Shown: positions 9,081 through 17,594 of the stretch, in pieces | Layout of the letters: each line of letters starts with the position of its first letter | Numbering within the stretch: position 1 is the stretch's first letter | NCBI GenBank assembly: GCA_002293505.1 | Contig: DBDI01000014.1 | Span: 115,268-179,267 of the forward strand | Direction of reading: 5' to 3' | Length of the DNA: 64,000 bases | Source of the DNA: Alistipes sp. UBA936 | GTDB lineage: Bacteria > Bacteroidota > Bacteroidia > Bacteroidales > Rikenellaceae | Program-made: the position numbers and the translations under genes | The notes under the pieces: generated by a model | Seen by the model: the letters and a program-made list of their open reading frames with translations, nothing else | Database searches by the model: none | Told to the model about the DNA's origin: nothing

Positions 9081-10052
9081 CTACTGCCTAAGTAACACTG
9101 TTCCAACAGAATAGCCTCCTCCGAAGGTTGCTATGACTATCGTGTCTCCTTCCTTCGGCTTGTCTCTGTTTTGGGCCAGCGCCAGTAGCGAAGAGCCGCA
9201 TCCGGTGTTGCCTAACTCGCTGATATTGTTGATAGTACGCTCCATTGGCAGCCTCAATTCCCTGCATACGTGGGTTACTATCCTCAGGTTGGCTTGATGG
9301 CTCACAAACCAGTCTAAATCACTCACTTCCAGCCCATTGCGCTCCAATATCTCCCTCGTATACTTTTCAATGTTCACACACGCCTGATTAAATACATCTC
9401 TCCCTCCCGGCATCCTGATTCCGTCCTTCGCGGGCTTCAAATACACACCGTCCGGGCCGGCGCTGATGCAGCCAAGTCCGTGAGTATCAATGTCTACGAT
9501 CTCCAGGTCGCGGTCGGTGTGCCGCTCGGTCGACAGGAAATATGCCACCGCTGCGTCGCCCCAAAGGTGTCCGTGAGTGGAGTCGTTGTCGTCGCTGTAG
9601 GTCGAGTTGCGGTCGCCGGCGATCACCAGCGCCTTGTGGGCGATGCCGCTGCGGAAGAATGAAACGACGATCTCCAGTGCGTTAATCGCTGACGAACAGG
9701 CACTTGAAACGTACATCACCTTGGCGTTCTCGATGCCGAAGTGGCGCTGGATGCGGTGGGCGGTCGTGCCAACTGTGTCGTCGGGGCTGTACGAAGCCTG
9801 AACTATCAGGTCGACCTCGGTGATGGGGTAGGGCAGCGAGCTGGCGGCGTCCTCGACCGCGCGAAGAGACATAAAGTCCAGAGTCTCTGTTTCGTCAGCG
9901 CGCGCGCGAGTTTGGATACCGGTGCGCTGGAGGAACCAATCCTCGGGTTTGTTGTGCAGATCGGCGAAGTAGCTGCTGGGAACGCGGACTGCAGGGACGT
10001 AGAAGCCGGTGGCGTTTATGTAAGTGTGTGACGGAGTTGTGTTTGGGTTCAT
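9081..10052 (-). CDS. 3-oxoacyl-ACP synthase III family protein (FabH-like)
   Basis: The 323-residue product is a thiolase-fold condensing enzyme of the KAS III type. The catalytic triad is visible: C119 in SSACSSA, H252 in SHQANLR and N282 in GNTGCGSS. It stands alone rather than in a fab operon, so it may act in secondary lipid or polyketide-like synthesis instead of primary fatty acid initiation. The strand-composition switch falls inside this gene: + strand bases 9301-9360 have 24 C and 5 G, whereas 9721-9780 have 14 C and 25 G. Confidence 0.9.
   Translation of the reverse strand: MNPNTTPSHTYINATGFYVPAVRVPSSYFADLHNKPEDWFLQRTGIQTRARADETETLDFMSLRAVEDAASSLPYPITEVDLIVQASYSPDDTVGTTAHRIQRHFGIENAKVMYVSSACSSAINALEIVVSFFRSGIAHKALVIAGDRNSTYSDDNDSTHGHLWGDAAVAYFLSTERHTDRDLEIVDIDTHGLGCISAGPDGVYLKPAKDGIRMPGGRDVFNQACVNIEKYTREILERNGLEVSDLDWFVSHQANLRIVTHVCRELRLPMERTINNISELGNTGCGSSLLALAQNRDKPKEGDTIVIATFGGGYSVGTVLLRQ
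9301..9780. other. Strand-composition (GC/purine skew) switch
   Basis: Left of about 9.45 kb the + strand is C- and T-rich; right of it G- and A-rich. This holds for genes on both strands and for the non-coding tRNA spacer. Hand counts: 2461-2520 C22/G9; 8581-8640 (mtaB, + strand) C25/G14; 9301-9360 C24/G5; 9721-9780 C14/G25; 10681-10740 C12/G26; 12721-12780 (meaB, minus strand) C11/G23. The sign change from C to G is the one expected at a replication origin. Confidence 0.7.
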
Positions 10053-10074
10053 AGTTTACAATTACTTAACATTG

Positions 10075-10105
10075 CAAATGTAAGGCGTGCGAACCAAAAC
10101 GCAAA
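10075..10105 (-). promoter_or_regulatory. Promoter of the FabH-like gene
   Basis: On the minus strand TTTG (10102-10105) is followed after 19 bases by TACATTTG (10075-10082); the start codon lies 22 bases further. Confidence 0.7.
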
Positions 10106-10169
10106 ACTTTTTGGCCAGAAATAACCGTCTTAAAGCGCAAATGACTGAAAATCAAGATGCAAAACAGGA

Positions 10170-10220
10170 GGTTATATAACCCTAAAAATTTGGCAAGCCG
10201 AGCCGCACCCCATACCTTTG
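10170..10220 (+). promoter_or_regulatory. Promoter of the DUF2807 gene with adjacent palindrome
   Basis: TTTG (10189-10192), a 20-base spacer and TACCTTTG (10213-10220) form a full promoter, with ATG 36 bases downstream of the box. A perfect 12-base palindrome, GGTTATATAACC (10170-10181), ends 7 bases before the -33 element and is placed like an operator. Confidence 0.75.
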
Positions 10221-10255
10221 CACTCGGAAACCAAACCCTAAAAAACAAAACAGCT

Positions 10256-11113
10256 ATGAAAAAAATGATTTTGGCTCTTGCAGCAGCACTGACGATCGGG
10301 GCAGCCTCGGCGCAGGTAGTGACCACAACGACCCATTTCGAGGGAGAACGAATCACGGGCTTCTCGGCATCTCACGCGTTCGACATCGTACTGGTGAAGA
10401 GCAACCAACCGAAGGCTATAATGGAAGTAGACGCGCGCCTGCAGCAACACGTAAAGATCACGCGCGACGCGGCGGGAGTGGTAACGGTGGGGATGAAGGA
10501 TATACAAGGGCGGATGAGTCGCGATATGCACAGGTTGCTGAACAACGACGATGTGAAGCGAAAAGTGACGATCTTTCTACCGGAAGTGAACACGATCAGG
10601 ATGTCGGGAGCCACCGAACTACACACCTCGGATGTGTTCCCGGGGAAGGATGTGGATATTCTGTTGTCGGGAGCGAGCGAGATGGACGGCCTAAGGCTGG
10701 AGGCAGCGAGGGTGAAGCTACAGTGCAGCGGAGCATCGGAAGCAGCTCTGAGGCTGACGGCAACAACGGATCTGGTGGGACTGATCTCGGGAGCGTCGGA
10801 AGTGGATATCTATGCAGAAGGGCTGACGAACTCGAAACTGGGACTGTCCGGAGCATCGGAACTGGAAATCAAGGGCAATGGAGCGAGAGGAGACTGGGGA
10901 GTGAGCGGATCGTCGGAACTGGATGCGGTGGAGTTCGAAGCAGGAGAACTGAAGGTGTCGGCATCGGGAGCATCGTCGGCCAGAGTGAACGCAACAGTGG
11001 GAATGGCGATCAAGGCGAGCGGAGCAGCATCAGTGAGGTACAAAGCGCTACCAACCACAAGAGTAGAAAACAGCACCTCGGGAGGAGCATCCTCGAGAGC
11101 GATTATGAACTAA
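10256..11113 (+). CDS. DUF2807 (GIN-domain) secreted protein
   Basis: The 285-residue protein has a signal peptide (MKKMILALAAALTIGAASA, cleavage before QVV) and a putative auto-transporter adhesin head GIN domain. SGASE-like turns recur about every 20 residues (SGATELH, SGASEMD, SGASEAA, SGASEVD, SGASELE, SGSSELD, SGASSAR), the pattern of a right-handed beta-helix ladder. ATG 10256 is chosen for the signal peptide; an upstream in-frame start would run through the promoter. Function is unknown; an exported envelope protein is likely. The next gene has its own TATCTTTG box. Confidence 0.85.
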   Translation: MKKMILALAAALTIGAASAQVVTTTTHFEGERITGFSASHAFDIVLVKSNQPKAIMEVDARLQQHVKITRDAAGVVTVGMKDIQGRMSRDMHRLLNNDDVKRKVTIFLPEVNTIRMSGATELHTSDVFPGKDVDILLSGASEMDGLRLEAARVKLQCSGASEAALRLTATTDLVGLISGASEVDIYAEGLTNSKLGLSGASELEIKGNGARGDWGVSGSSELDAVEFEAGELKVSASGASSARVNATVGMAIKASGAASVRYKALPTTRVENSTSGGASSRAIMN

Positions 11114-11119
11114 AAAGTG

Positions 11120-11127
11120 TATCTTTG
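11120..11127 (+). promoter_or_regulatory. -7 box before the TPR/HTH protein gene
   Basis: TATCTTTG lies directly after the DUF2807 stop codon. No matching -33 TTTG is seen. Confidence 0.5.
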
Positions 11128-11135
11128 GGGCGGAA

Positions 11136-12023
11136 TTGAAAGCCGGAAGATATATTGTGATGCTGATCGTGGCCGTCTGCCTGTGGGGGACGGCTACGGC
11201 TGCATCTACTGCTACGGCGTCGGTGGTCGATTCGATGGCATTGGCCAGAGGGCTGGAATACTTTGAGGAGGAGAGGTATGAACTGGCAAGGGTGCAACTG
11301 ACGCAGAGCGCGAAGTCGGAAGACACGTATGTGAGGGCGGAGTCGTACTTGTATCTCAATGCTTTGGAAATGGAGCTGGGAAACTACGACGCAGCAGCGC
11401 CCTACCTGGAGAGGTATCACGCGGAGTCTATGCTGTTACTGAAGCAAGCGGCGGATCTACGGCGAGAGATGGACGAGCAGGTGGTGAGGATGAAGAGAAG
11501 GCAGGCAGTAGCGGTGGGAGTGGTAGTACTGGTGGCGCTGGGAGCGGTGGGTTTTGTGAGGCGGCGGAGGGGGAGTGGAGCGGCGGCAGGCTCGGGAGCT
11601 TCTTTGGCTGGTTCGGGTTCGGGAACGAGGTTCGATGAGGCGTCGTGGAGGCATTATTTGGTGGATGCGGAGGTGTTCAAGCAGACGCCGGTGTGGGCGG
11701 AAATAACGGAGCTGGCGGGGCAAGAAGCGGGGAGAGGAGCAAAGGTGATGTCGCTGGCGAGACAGGAGGCATTGGACAGAGAGCTGGCAAGAGCGTTTGC
11801 GGGGTATGGAGAGCGGCTAAGGGAAGAGTGTCCGGCATTGACGGCGGGAGATGTGAAACTGTGTTGTTTGTCTTTATTACCGCTTTCTTCGTTCGGAAGG
11901 GCCCTGTGCTACGGCTCGACGGAAACGAACATCATCAAGCAGAGAAAGCATCAGATCAAAAAGAAACTCGCAACCGCGAGAAACGGTCACGAGCTCTTCG
12001 AGTTTATATTCTCGGGACGTTGA
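11136..12023 (+). CDS. TPR - membrane helix - HTH protein (putative membrane regulator)
   Basis: The product has an N-terminal signal or anchor, a helical repeat region like TPRs (about residues 38-110), one membrane helix (about 121-140, flanked by Arg), a Gly/Ser-rich linker, and a cytoplasmic domain ending in a helix-turn-helix-like stretch (LTAGDVKLCC to KKKLATAR). This resembles Bacteroidetes one-component membrane regulators. The start is uncertain: TTG 11136 gives a Lys/Arg n-region, ATG 11160 gives a shorter signal. The TGA stop (12021-12023) overlaps the 3' end of tRNA-Gln on the other strand. Confidence 0.7.
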   Translation: MKAGRYIVMLIVAVCLWGTATAASTATASVVDSMALARGLEYFEEERYELARVQLTQSAKSEDTYVRAESYLYLNALEMELGNYDAAAPYLERYHAESMLLLKQAADLRREMDEQVVRMKRRQAVAVGVVVLVALGAVGFVRRRRGSGAAAGSGASLAGSGSGTRFDEASWRHYLVDAEVFKQTPVWAEITELAGQEAGRGAKVMSLARQEALDRELARAFAGYGERLREECPALTAGDVKLCCLSLLPLSSFGRALCYGSTETNIIKQRKHQIKKKLATARNGHELFEFIFSGR

Positions 12024-12090
12024 GCTAACAGGATTCGAACCTATACAGGCAGAACCAAAATCTGCAGTGCTACCATTACACCATAGCTCA
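12020..12090 (-). tRNA. tRNA-Gln (anticodon UUG)
   Basis: On the minus strand TGAGCTA (12090 to 12084) pairs with TAGCTCA at the 3' end, with discriminator A at 12020. The anticodon arm GCAGA-TTTTGGT-TCTGC gives UUG (Gln, CAA). The T arm is TATAG-GTTCGAA-TCCTG, with mismatches typical of this tRNA. It overlaps the stop codon of the opposite-strand gene by four bases. Confidence 0.95.
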
Positions 12091-12100
12091 ATCGAGGCGA

Positions 12101-12132
12101 CAAAGATAAGCTATTTTTTGTAAAGAGCCAAA
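12101..12132 (-). promoter_or_regulatory. Promoter of tRNA-Gln
   Basis: On the minus strand TTTG (12129-12132), 20 bases, then TATCTTTG (12101-12108), 10 bases before the tRNA. The -33 element lies inside the 3' end of meaB. Confidence 0.8.
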
Positions 12133-13205
12133 AGTTCGTGAGCAGCAACGAAAGATGACATACGGTCGGAAAGAACAAGATCGCGGTAATGAGGAAGAAG
12201 CGCCTCGACGCGAGGGTCGGAGTAAAAGTCCGAACGAAGAGAATCCTCGATAGTCTCCCGCATCCAATACTGGTTCTGGCGAAGACGGTTGGAAGCGAAA
12301 AATCCGTTTGATTTAGTGAAAGAGATGAATTCGAGAGCGCCGGCCCAGACCTCGGTCAGGCCGGTGTGAGCGAGGGCGGAAGAGGTGAAAACCTGAGGAC
12401 GCCAACCACTATCGGCGAGAGGAAACAGAAGAAGAGCGTTTTCGAACTGCCGTTTAGCCAGCTCGGCGCGGTGGAGGTTGTCGCCCTCGGCCTTAGTAAT
12501 AACAACCAGGTCGGCCATCTCCATTATACCACGTTTAATACCCTGAAGCTCGTCGCCAGCACCAGCGATCTGAAGCAACATAAACAGATCGACCATAGAG
12601 TGGACAGCAGTCTCGCTCTGGCCAACCCCGACAGTCTCGACGAAGACAACGTCGTAACCAGCAGCCTCGCACAAAACGATAGTCTCCCGAGTCTTACGAG
12701 CAACACCACCGAGAGAACCGGCGGAAGGAGAGGGACGAATGAAGATACGGGCATCGGTGGAGATACTCTCCATACGGGTCTTGTCGCCGAGGATAGAACC
12801 ACCACTACGTTCGGAAGAAGGGTCGATAGCGAGCACAGCCAGTTTATGGCCCTGGTCGGCAACCATACCGCCGACAGCCTCGATGAAAGTCGATTTACCA
12901 GCACCGGGGACGCCGGTGATACCAATTCGTATGGAGCGACCGGCGTGAGGAAGGCAACGCTCGATGATAGCCTGAGCCTGAGCAGAGTGAGAAGGGTTGT
13001 TACTCTCGACAAGGGTGATGGCCTGAGAAAGAACAGCGATGTTACCAGCCAGGATACCCTCTACGAACTGCTCGGTGGATAACTCGGGACGGCGGCGGCG
13101 GGTGAAGCCGGGATTGACAACAGGCTGAGACTCGACGCCGGATGTGACGTCGAGAGCGCTGTCGGAGTTCGCCTTTTTGTGGTGCTTCTCGAAGTGGTCT
13201 ATCAT
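12111..13205 (-). CDS. meaB: Methylmalonyl-CoA mutase-associated GTPase MeaB
   Basis: MeaB is a G3E-family GTPase that protects and gates cobalamin loading of methylmalonyl-CoA mutase. The 364-residue protein shows the P-loop GVPGAGKST, the AIDPSSERSGGSILGDKTRM segment, the Walker B region FVETVGVGQSE, and the base-specificity region VITKAEGDN. It is last in a minus-strand operon with serine biosynthesis genes, 14 bases after the outer membrane barrel gene. The mutase subunits are not in the window. The CoA-transferase at 30962 fits the same succinate-to-propionate route. Confidence 0.95.
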   Translation of the reverse strand: MIDHFEKHHKKANSDSALDVTSGVESQPVVNPGFTRRRRPELSTEQFVEGILAGNIAVLSQAITLVESNNPSHSAQAQAIIERCLPHAGRSIRIGITGVPGAGKSTFIEAVGGMVADQGHKLAVLAIDPSSERSGGSILGDKTRMESISTDARIFIRPSPSAGSLGGVARKTRETIVLCEAAGYDVVFVETVGVGQSETAVHSMVDLFMLLQIAGAGDELQGIKRGIMEMADLVVITKAEGDNLHRAELAKRQFENALLLFPLADSGWRPQVFTSSALAHTGLTEVWAGALEFISFTKSNGFFASNRLRQNQYWMRETIEDSLRSDFYSDPRVEALLPHYRDLVLSDRMSSFVAAHELLALYKK

Positions 13206-13219
13206 AGTGCGCCCCCTTA

Positions 13220-14287
13220 CTACTTTTTGAAAAATTCCCGGTCGAAAGTGATACCGATAGAACCCAACTGCTGGAAACCGATGTTGTCACCGTCGAAGTG
13301 GAAACCGGCCTCGAGAGAGAGGGAAACGCCGCGGCCGAGGCGAGGAGACCAGTAAAACTGGGTGTAATTGTAAAAATCAGCCCCGGCATATAGCGGGTCA
13401 CCGCGGTATACCCGGTTACCGTAAATACCCCAAAGAGGCATCAGGGGATCGCCGGAGTAAGTGCGGTTACGGATACCGATACGCCATTTCTGGACAGCAA
13501 AGTCGAGAGTCAAACCCCGAGGAGAAAGCCACTCGCCATTGAGGCTACGGTCGCGGTCGAACATCGAAAGGTTGCCGACGCGGAGGCCGAGCCGCTCGAA
13601 CCAAGGAAAAACCGTTTCGAGAGCAGCCCCGATCCAAACCTCGCCAGTGATGTGGTCGACCACTCCGTCGTGCATCAGAGGCCGAGAAGCAAGGTGGTAC
13701 AACTCCAAACTATAACCAACTTCGAACCAACGCAAAGAACGTGCCCGGGAAGAAGAGAGCTGGCCGGCGGAAAGAACCCGGAAGCTCTCGCGCTCGCCCT
13801 CGGACTGGGTACCGTCCCAATCGAGAGCAACCTCGAGAAGACCGCCAGGAGAGTGCAGTTGGAGAGCAACACCGTCGAGAAGGTTGTCGTAAAAAGAAGC
13901 AATACCGGAGTAAGTAGCCCGAGAGTAAGAACCAAGCAAGTGGCGGCGCTCGAAACGACCAGCGAAAACATCCCAACGAGAAGTGGAAAAGTTGTAAAAA
14001 ACCAAAGGCTCGATCTCGGTACTGTAAGAGGGGTGGACGTTGAAGTCGAGAGTGAAGCTACCACCAGCCATTATACGGTGGTGGCCCCAAGAAATACCAA
14101 CAGAAGGAACGAGGCGAGAAGAAAAAAGAGTCTGAGAAGAGACGGCGGGAGAAGAGAGGTCGTCACGCTCGTGATTGTCGAACCGCGTGTCGAAGCGCAA
14201 ACCCCATTCGACTCTCTGAGCGAATGAAGCTTGCGCAACGACGAGTGCCAGGGCGGCAAGCGCGATTCGAAGGAGGTTAGAACTCAT
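13220..14287 (-). CDS. Outer membrane beta-barrel protein, function unknown
   Basis: The 355-residue protein has a signal peptide (hydrophobic to about residue 23, ending ASFAQ) followed by alternating polar/hydrophobic strands rich in Tyr, Trp and Arg, ending in a hydrophobic strand close to the C-terminus (GSIGITFDREFFKK). This suggests a monomeric outer membrane barrel. I do not recognise the family. It overlaps the DUF1015 gene by 11 bases, so it is co-transcribed with serC-serA despite having no obvious role there. Confidence 0.7.
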   Translation of the reverse strand: MSSNLLRIALAALALVVAQASFAQRVEWGLRFDTRFDNHERDDLSSPAVSSQTLFSSRLVPSVGISWGHHRIMAGGSFTLDFNVHPSYSTEIEPLVFYNFSTSRWDVFAGRFERRHLLGSYSRATYSGIASFYDNLLDGVALQLHSPGGLLEVALDWDGTQSEGERESFRVLSAGQLSSSRARSLRWFEVGYSLELYHLASRPLMHDGVVDHITGEVWIGAALETVFPWFERLGLRVGNLSMFDRDRSLNGEWLSPRGLTLDFAVQKWRIGIRNRTYSGDPLMPLWGIYGNRVYRGDPLYAGADFYNYTQFYWSPRLGRGVSLSLEAGFHFDGDNIGFQQLGSIGITFDREFFKK

Positions 14288-15518
14288 GGATAACGAGGCC
14301 CGAACGAAGCTTAGGCTCGAACCAAGTGGTCTTGGGAGGCATTATGTTACCAGTGTCGGCAATGTCGACAAGCTGTTTCATAGAAACAGGATACAGAGCG
14401 AAAGCAACAGCCATCTCACCGGAATCGACTCGTTTGGAAAGCTCGCCCAAGCCACGGATACCACCGACGAAGTCGATACGTTTGTCGGTACGGAGGTCTT
14501 TAATACCGAGGATCTTGTCCAAAACAAGGTTCGAAAGAACGGTAACGTCGAGAACGCCGATAGGGTCGGAATCGTTGTAAGTACCGGGACGAGCAGTGAG
14601 GCTATACCACTTACCGTCGAGGTACATACCGAAGTTATGAAGGCCGGAAGGCTTATGAGGCCCGGGGCCGGGGTGGAGAGAGACGGTGAAGTCGTGCTCG
14701 AGCGCCTTGAGGAAGTCGTGCACGGTGTGGCCCCCAAGGTCGCGAACAACCCGGTTATAGTCGATGATCTTCAACTGGTCGTCGGGAAACAGAACAGCCA
14801 GGAAGAAGTTATACTCCTCATCGCCGGTGTGAGACGGGTTGGCCTTAGCGCGCTCCTGTCCGACTAGGGCAGCAGCAGCAGTACGGTGGTGGCCGTCGGC
14901 AACGTACAAAGCAGGAATGGCCGAGAAGATACGAGTGATACGCTCGATGTCCTCCGGCTTGGAGACAACCCAAAAGCGGTGGCCGAAGCCGTCGCCATCG
15001 GCAGTGAAGTCGTACTCGGGCTCTTTGGCGACGATCTCGGAAACGAGGGCGTCCATCTCGGAACTGGCGGGGTAAGCAAAGAATACAGGCTCGATATTAG
15101 CGCTCTGGCGGCGAACGTGGATCATACGATCCTCCTCCTTGTCGCGGCGAGTGAGCTCGTGTTTCTTTATCGCGCCGGAAAGGTAGTCATCCACGGAAGC
15201 CCCGGCGACGAGGCCGTATTGGGTGCGGCCGTCCATAGTCTGGGCGTAGATATAGTAAGCGGGAGTGGAGTCCTGCTGAAGCCAACCGCGCTCTTTCCAA
15301 AGTTTGTAATTCTCGACAGCCTTAGCGTAAGCAGCCTCGGAATGCTCGTCGGTACCGGGAGGAAGGTCGATCTCGGGTTTGGTGATGTGGAGAAGAGATT
15401 TCTCACCAGCCTCGGCCTTAGCCTCGGCGGAGTTCAACACGTCGTAAGGCCGGGCAGCAACCTCCTTGGCAAACTGGCGCGGAGGACGTACCCCGCGAAA
15501 AGGACGAATAGTGGCCAT
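14277..15518 (-). CDS. DUF1015 family protein in the serine operon
   Basis: The 413-residue protein matches DUF1015: the FRGVRP N-terminus, the segment ARPYDVL, and the invariant-looking core ALYVADGHHRTAAA. No reaction is firmly established to my knowledge. Its ATG overlaps the serA stop by one base (TAATG), so it is translated with serC and serA. No phosphoserine phosphatase (serB) is seen in the window, which makes a role in serine or phosphoserine metabolism a reasonable inference from context only. Confidence 0.85.
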   Translation of the reverse strand: MATIRPFRGVRPPRQFAKEVAARPYDVLNSAEAKAEAGEKSLLHITKPEIDLPPGTDEHSEAAYAKAVENYKLWKERGWLQQDSTPAYYIYAQTMDGRTQYGLVAGASVDDYLSGAIKKHELTRRDKEEDRMIHVRRQSANIEPVFFAYPASSEMDALVSEIVAKEPEYDFTADGDGFGHRFWVVSKPEDIERITRIFSAIPALYVADGHHRTAAAALVGQERAKANPSHTGDEEYNFFLAVLFPDDQLKIIDYNRVVRDLGGHTVHDFLKALEHDFTVSLHPGPGPHKPSGLHNFGMYLDGKWYSLTARPGTYNDSDPIGVLDVTVLSNLVLDKILGIKDLRTDKRIDFVGGIRGLGELSKRVDSGEMAVAFALYPVSMKQLVDIADTGNIMPPKTTWFEPKLRSGLVIHEF

Positions 15519-16438
15519 TATTTATTAACCTGGAATTTAGTGTTACCGGTGGCGAAAAAGTCCACGATCTGGGTCGCAGCAGCGAGGCCGGCGTTAACAT
15601 TAGCCTCGGCAGTCTCGGCCCCCATCTTTTTAGCAGTAGCGAAGACGCGGGTACCGAACTTTTCGTTCAGTTCGTTCTGGGTGTCGGCCGCGATGTCGGT
15701 CGCGTATTTCAAGTCCGGGCGCTCGGAAAGAATCTGAGCAAGGCCGGCTTCGTCGATAACCTCCTTACGAGCAGTGTTGACGAGGGTACCGCCTTTAGGC
15801 ATAGAGCCAAGGAGGGAAGCGCCGATACTACCGCGGGTTTCGGGAGTGGCCGGAATGTGGAGAGAAACGTAATTCGAACGACTGTAGAGAGCCTCGATCG
15901 TTTCGACGCGCTCGACCCCGTCGACCTCCATAGCAGCAGAGTTAACGAACGGGTCGAAAGCAATCACGTTCATACCAAAGCCCTTAGCGAGAAGAGCGAC
16001 GAGTCTACCGACGTTACCGTAAGCGTGGATACCGAGGGTCTTACCCTTGAGCTCGGTACCGGTACCGGGGGAGAACTGGTTACGAGCCATAAAAACCATC
16101 ATACCGATAGCCAACTCGGCAACGGCGTTGGAGTTCTGGCCGGGAGTGTTCATAACCACTATACCTTGGGCCGAGCAAGCAGCCAGGTCGACGTTATCGT
16201 AACCAGCGCCGGCGCGAACGACGATCTTGAGCAGGGGAGCAGCAGCAACCACATCGGCAGTAACCTTATCGGAACGGATGATGAGAGCCTCGGCGTCGGA
16301 GACCGCATCAAGGAGCTGCTGGCGGTCGGTGTACTTCTCGAGGCGGACGACAGTGTGGCCAGCCGCGGAAGCGATCTGTTCGATACCCTTTACGGCCTCG
16401 GCGGCAAAGGGCTTTTCGGTGGCAAGAAGGATTTTCAT
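15518..16438 (-). CDS. serA: D-3-phosphoglycerate dehydrogenase
   Basis: The 306-residue NAD-dependent 2-hydroxyacid dehydrogenase oxidises 3-phosphoglycerate, the first step of serine synthesis. It shows [30 protein letters not shown] and a Rossmann segment [16 protein letters not shown]. It is a short form: the C-terminal ASB and ACT regulatory domains of longer enzymes are missing, so serine feedback through ACT is not expected. ATG 16438 overlaps the serC stop as ATGA; an upstream in-frame extension would run into serC. Confidence 0.93.
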   Translation of the reverse strand: MKILLATEKPFAAEAVKGIEQIASAAGHTVVRLEKYTDRQQLLDAVSDAEALIIRSDKVTADVVAAAPLLKIVVRAGAGYDNVDLAACSAQGIVVMNTPGQNSNAVAELAIGMMVFMARNQFSPGTGTELKGKTLGIHAYGNVGRLVALLAKGFGMNVIAFDPFVNSAAMEVDGVERVETIEALYSRSNYVSLHIPATPETRGSIGASLLGSMPKGGTLVNTARKEVIDEAGLAQILSERPDLKYATDIAADTQNELNEKFGTRVFATAKKMGAETAEANVNAGLAAATQIVDFFATGNTKFQVNK

Positions 16439-17517
16439 CGTTTGGAAGTTTCGAAGTCCTGCATACATTTTACCAAAGCCTCGACGCTTTCCAACGGGCA
16501 AGCGTTATAGATCGAAGCGCGGAACCCGCCAACAGAACGGTGCCCCTTAATACCAACCATACCGCGATCCTTAGCAAAGGACATAAACTCGGATTCCAAA
16601 GACTCGTTACCGGAAGACATAACGAAGCAAACGTTCATCAAAGAGCGGTCTTCCTTAGCAGCAGTACCGACGAAGAGGGGGTTACGGTCGATCTCGCCGT
16701 AGAGCAAGTCGGCCTTCTTTTTGTTGAGTTTGTACATAGCCTCCAAACCGCCCTGAGCCTTCACCCAAAGAAGAGTCTGGTACATTACGAAGATAGGGAA
16801 GACGGGAGGAGTGTTGAACATAGAGTTGTCGCGAGCCTCGGCACCGATGTGAGTAGCGTAATTAACCATAGTGGGAAGCTTACGCTCGGAAGAGCCGAGA
16901 AGGTCCTTACGAACGATGACGAAAGTAACGCCGGCGGGCCCGACGTTCTTCTGAGCGCCACCGTAGATCATACCGTATTTCGTTACGTCGACAGGGCGGG
17001 ACATAATGTCGGAAGACATATCGGCAACGAGAGTAACCGGAGAGTCGAGGTCGGTGTGGATCTCGGTTCCGTAAATCGTATTGTTGGTAGTGATGTGGAA
17101 GTAATCGGCGTCAGCGGGGACAGTGTAGCCCTTGGGAACGTATGTGTAATTCTTATCCTCAGAAGAAGCAACAACGGTAACCTCGCCGAACAACTTAGCC
17201 TCCTTAATGGCCTTCTTAGCCCAAACGCCGGTCTGGAGGTAAGCAGCCTTAGAACGCATCAGGTTAGCGGGAACCTCGAAGAACTGGGTCGAAGCACCAC
17301 CGCCAAGGAACAAAACAGCGTAAGTGTCGGGAATGCCGAGAAGCTCGCGCCAAAGAGCCTCGGTCTCGGCCATAACGCGCTCCCAACCGGGAGTACGGTG
17401 GGATATCTCGATAAGACCTATACCGGTGCCGTCGAAATCGCGTATCGCCTCGATCGCAGCATCCACGGCCGGCCGGGGCAACACGCAAGGCCCGGCGTTG
17501 AAGTTGTACTTTTTCAT
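16435..17517 (-). CDS. serC: Phosphoserine aminotransferase
   Basis: SerC transaminates 3-phosphohydroxypyruvate to phosphoserine with PLP. The 360-residue protein has the [10 protein letters not shown]-terminus, [14 protein letters not shown], the lysine-bearing [17 protein letters not shown] segment, and [13 protein letters not shown] near the C-terminus. ATG 17517 gives the canonical start. It opens a five-gene operon (serC-serA-DUF1015-barrel-meaB). Its TACCTTTG box is at 17558-17565, giving a leader of about 35 bases, longer than that of divergent yicC. Confidence 0.96.
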   Translation of the reverse strand: MKKYNFNAGPCVLPRPAVDAAIEAIRDFDGTGIGLIEISHRTPGWERVMAETEALWRELLGIPDTYAVLFLGGGASTQFFEVPANLMRSKAAYLQTGVWAKKAIKEAKLFGEVTVVASSEDKNYTYVPKGYTVPADADYFHITTNNTIYGTEIHTDLDSPVTLVADMSSDIMSRPVDVTKYGMIYGGAQKNVGPAGVTFVIVRKDLLGSSERKLPTMVNYATHIGAEARDNSMFNTPPVFPIFVMYQTLLWVKAQGGLEAMYKLNKKKADLLYGEIDRNPLFVGTAAKEDRSLMNVCFVMSSGNESLESEFMSFAKDRGMVGIKGHRSVGGFRASIYNACPLESVEALVKCMQDFETSKR

Positions 17518-17557
17518 TGGTTCGAAAGGTTTAGGTTTATATTTGAAATTCAAGCCA

Positions 17558-17586
17558 CAAAGGTATCAATCTTTTTCGTAATTTTG
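17558..17586. promoter_or_regulatory. Divergent promoter pair serC / yicC
   Basis: TACCTTTG on the minus strand (17558-17565) and TAATTTTG on the plus strand (17579-17586) are 13 bases apart, the same spacing as in the lptF/mtaB pair. The yicC ATG is 8 bases after its box; serC is 40 bases after its box. Confidence 0.75.
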
Positions 17587-17594
17587 CAACCACT

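Noticed and set aside
9020..10255. Search for a DnaA-box cluster at the skew switch
   Set aside because: No TTATCCACA-like sites seen in the intergenic blocks, so an exact oriC call is not made.
10066..10356. 96-codon minus-strand frame over the DUF2807 promoter
   Set aside because: It covers two promoters and a signal-peptide coding region; no protein-like features.
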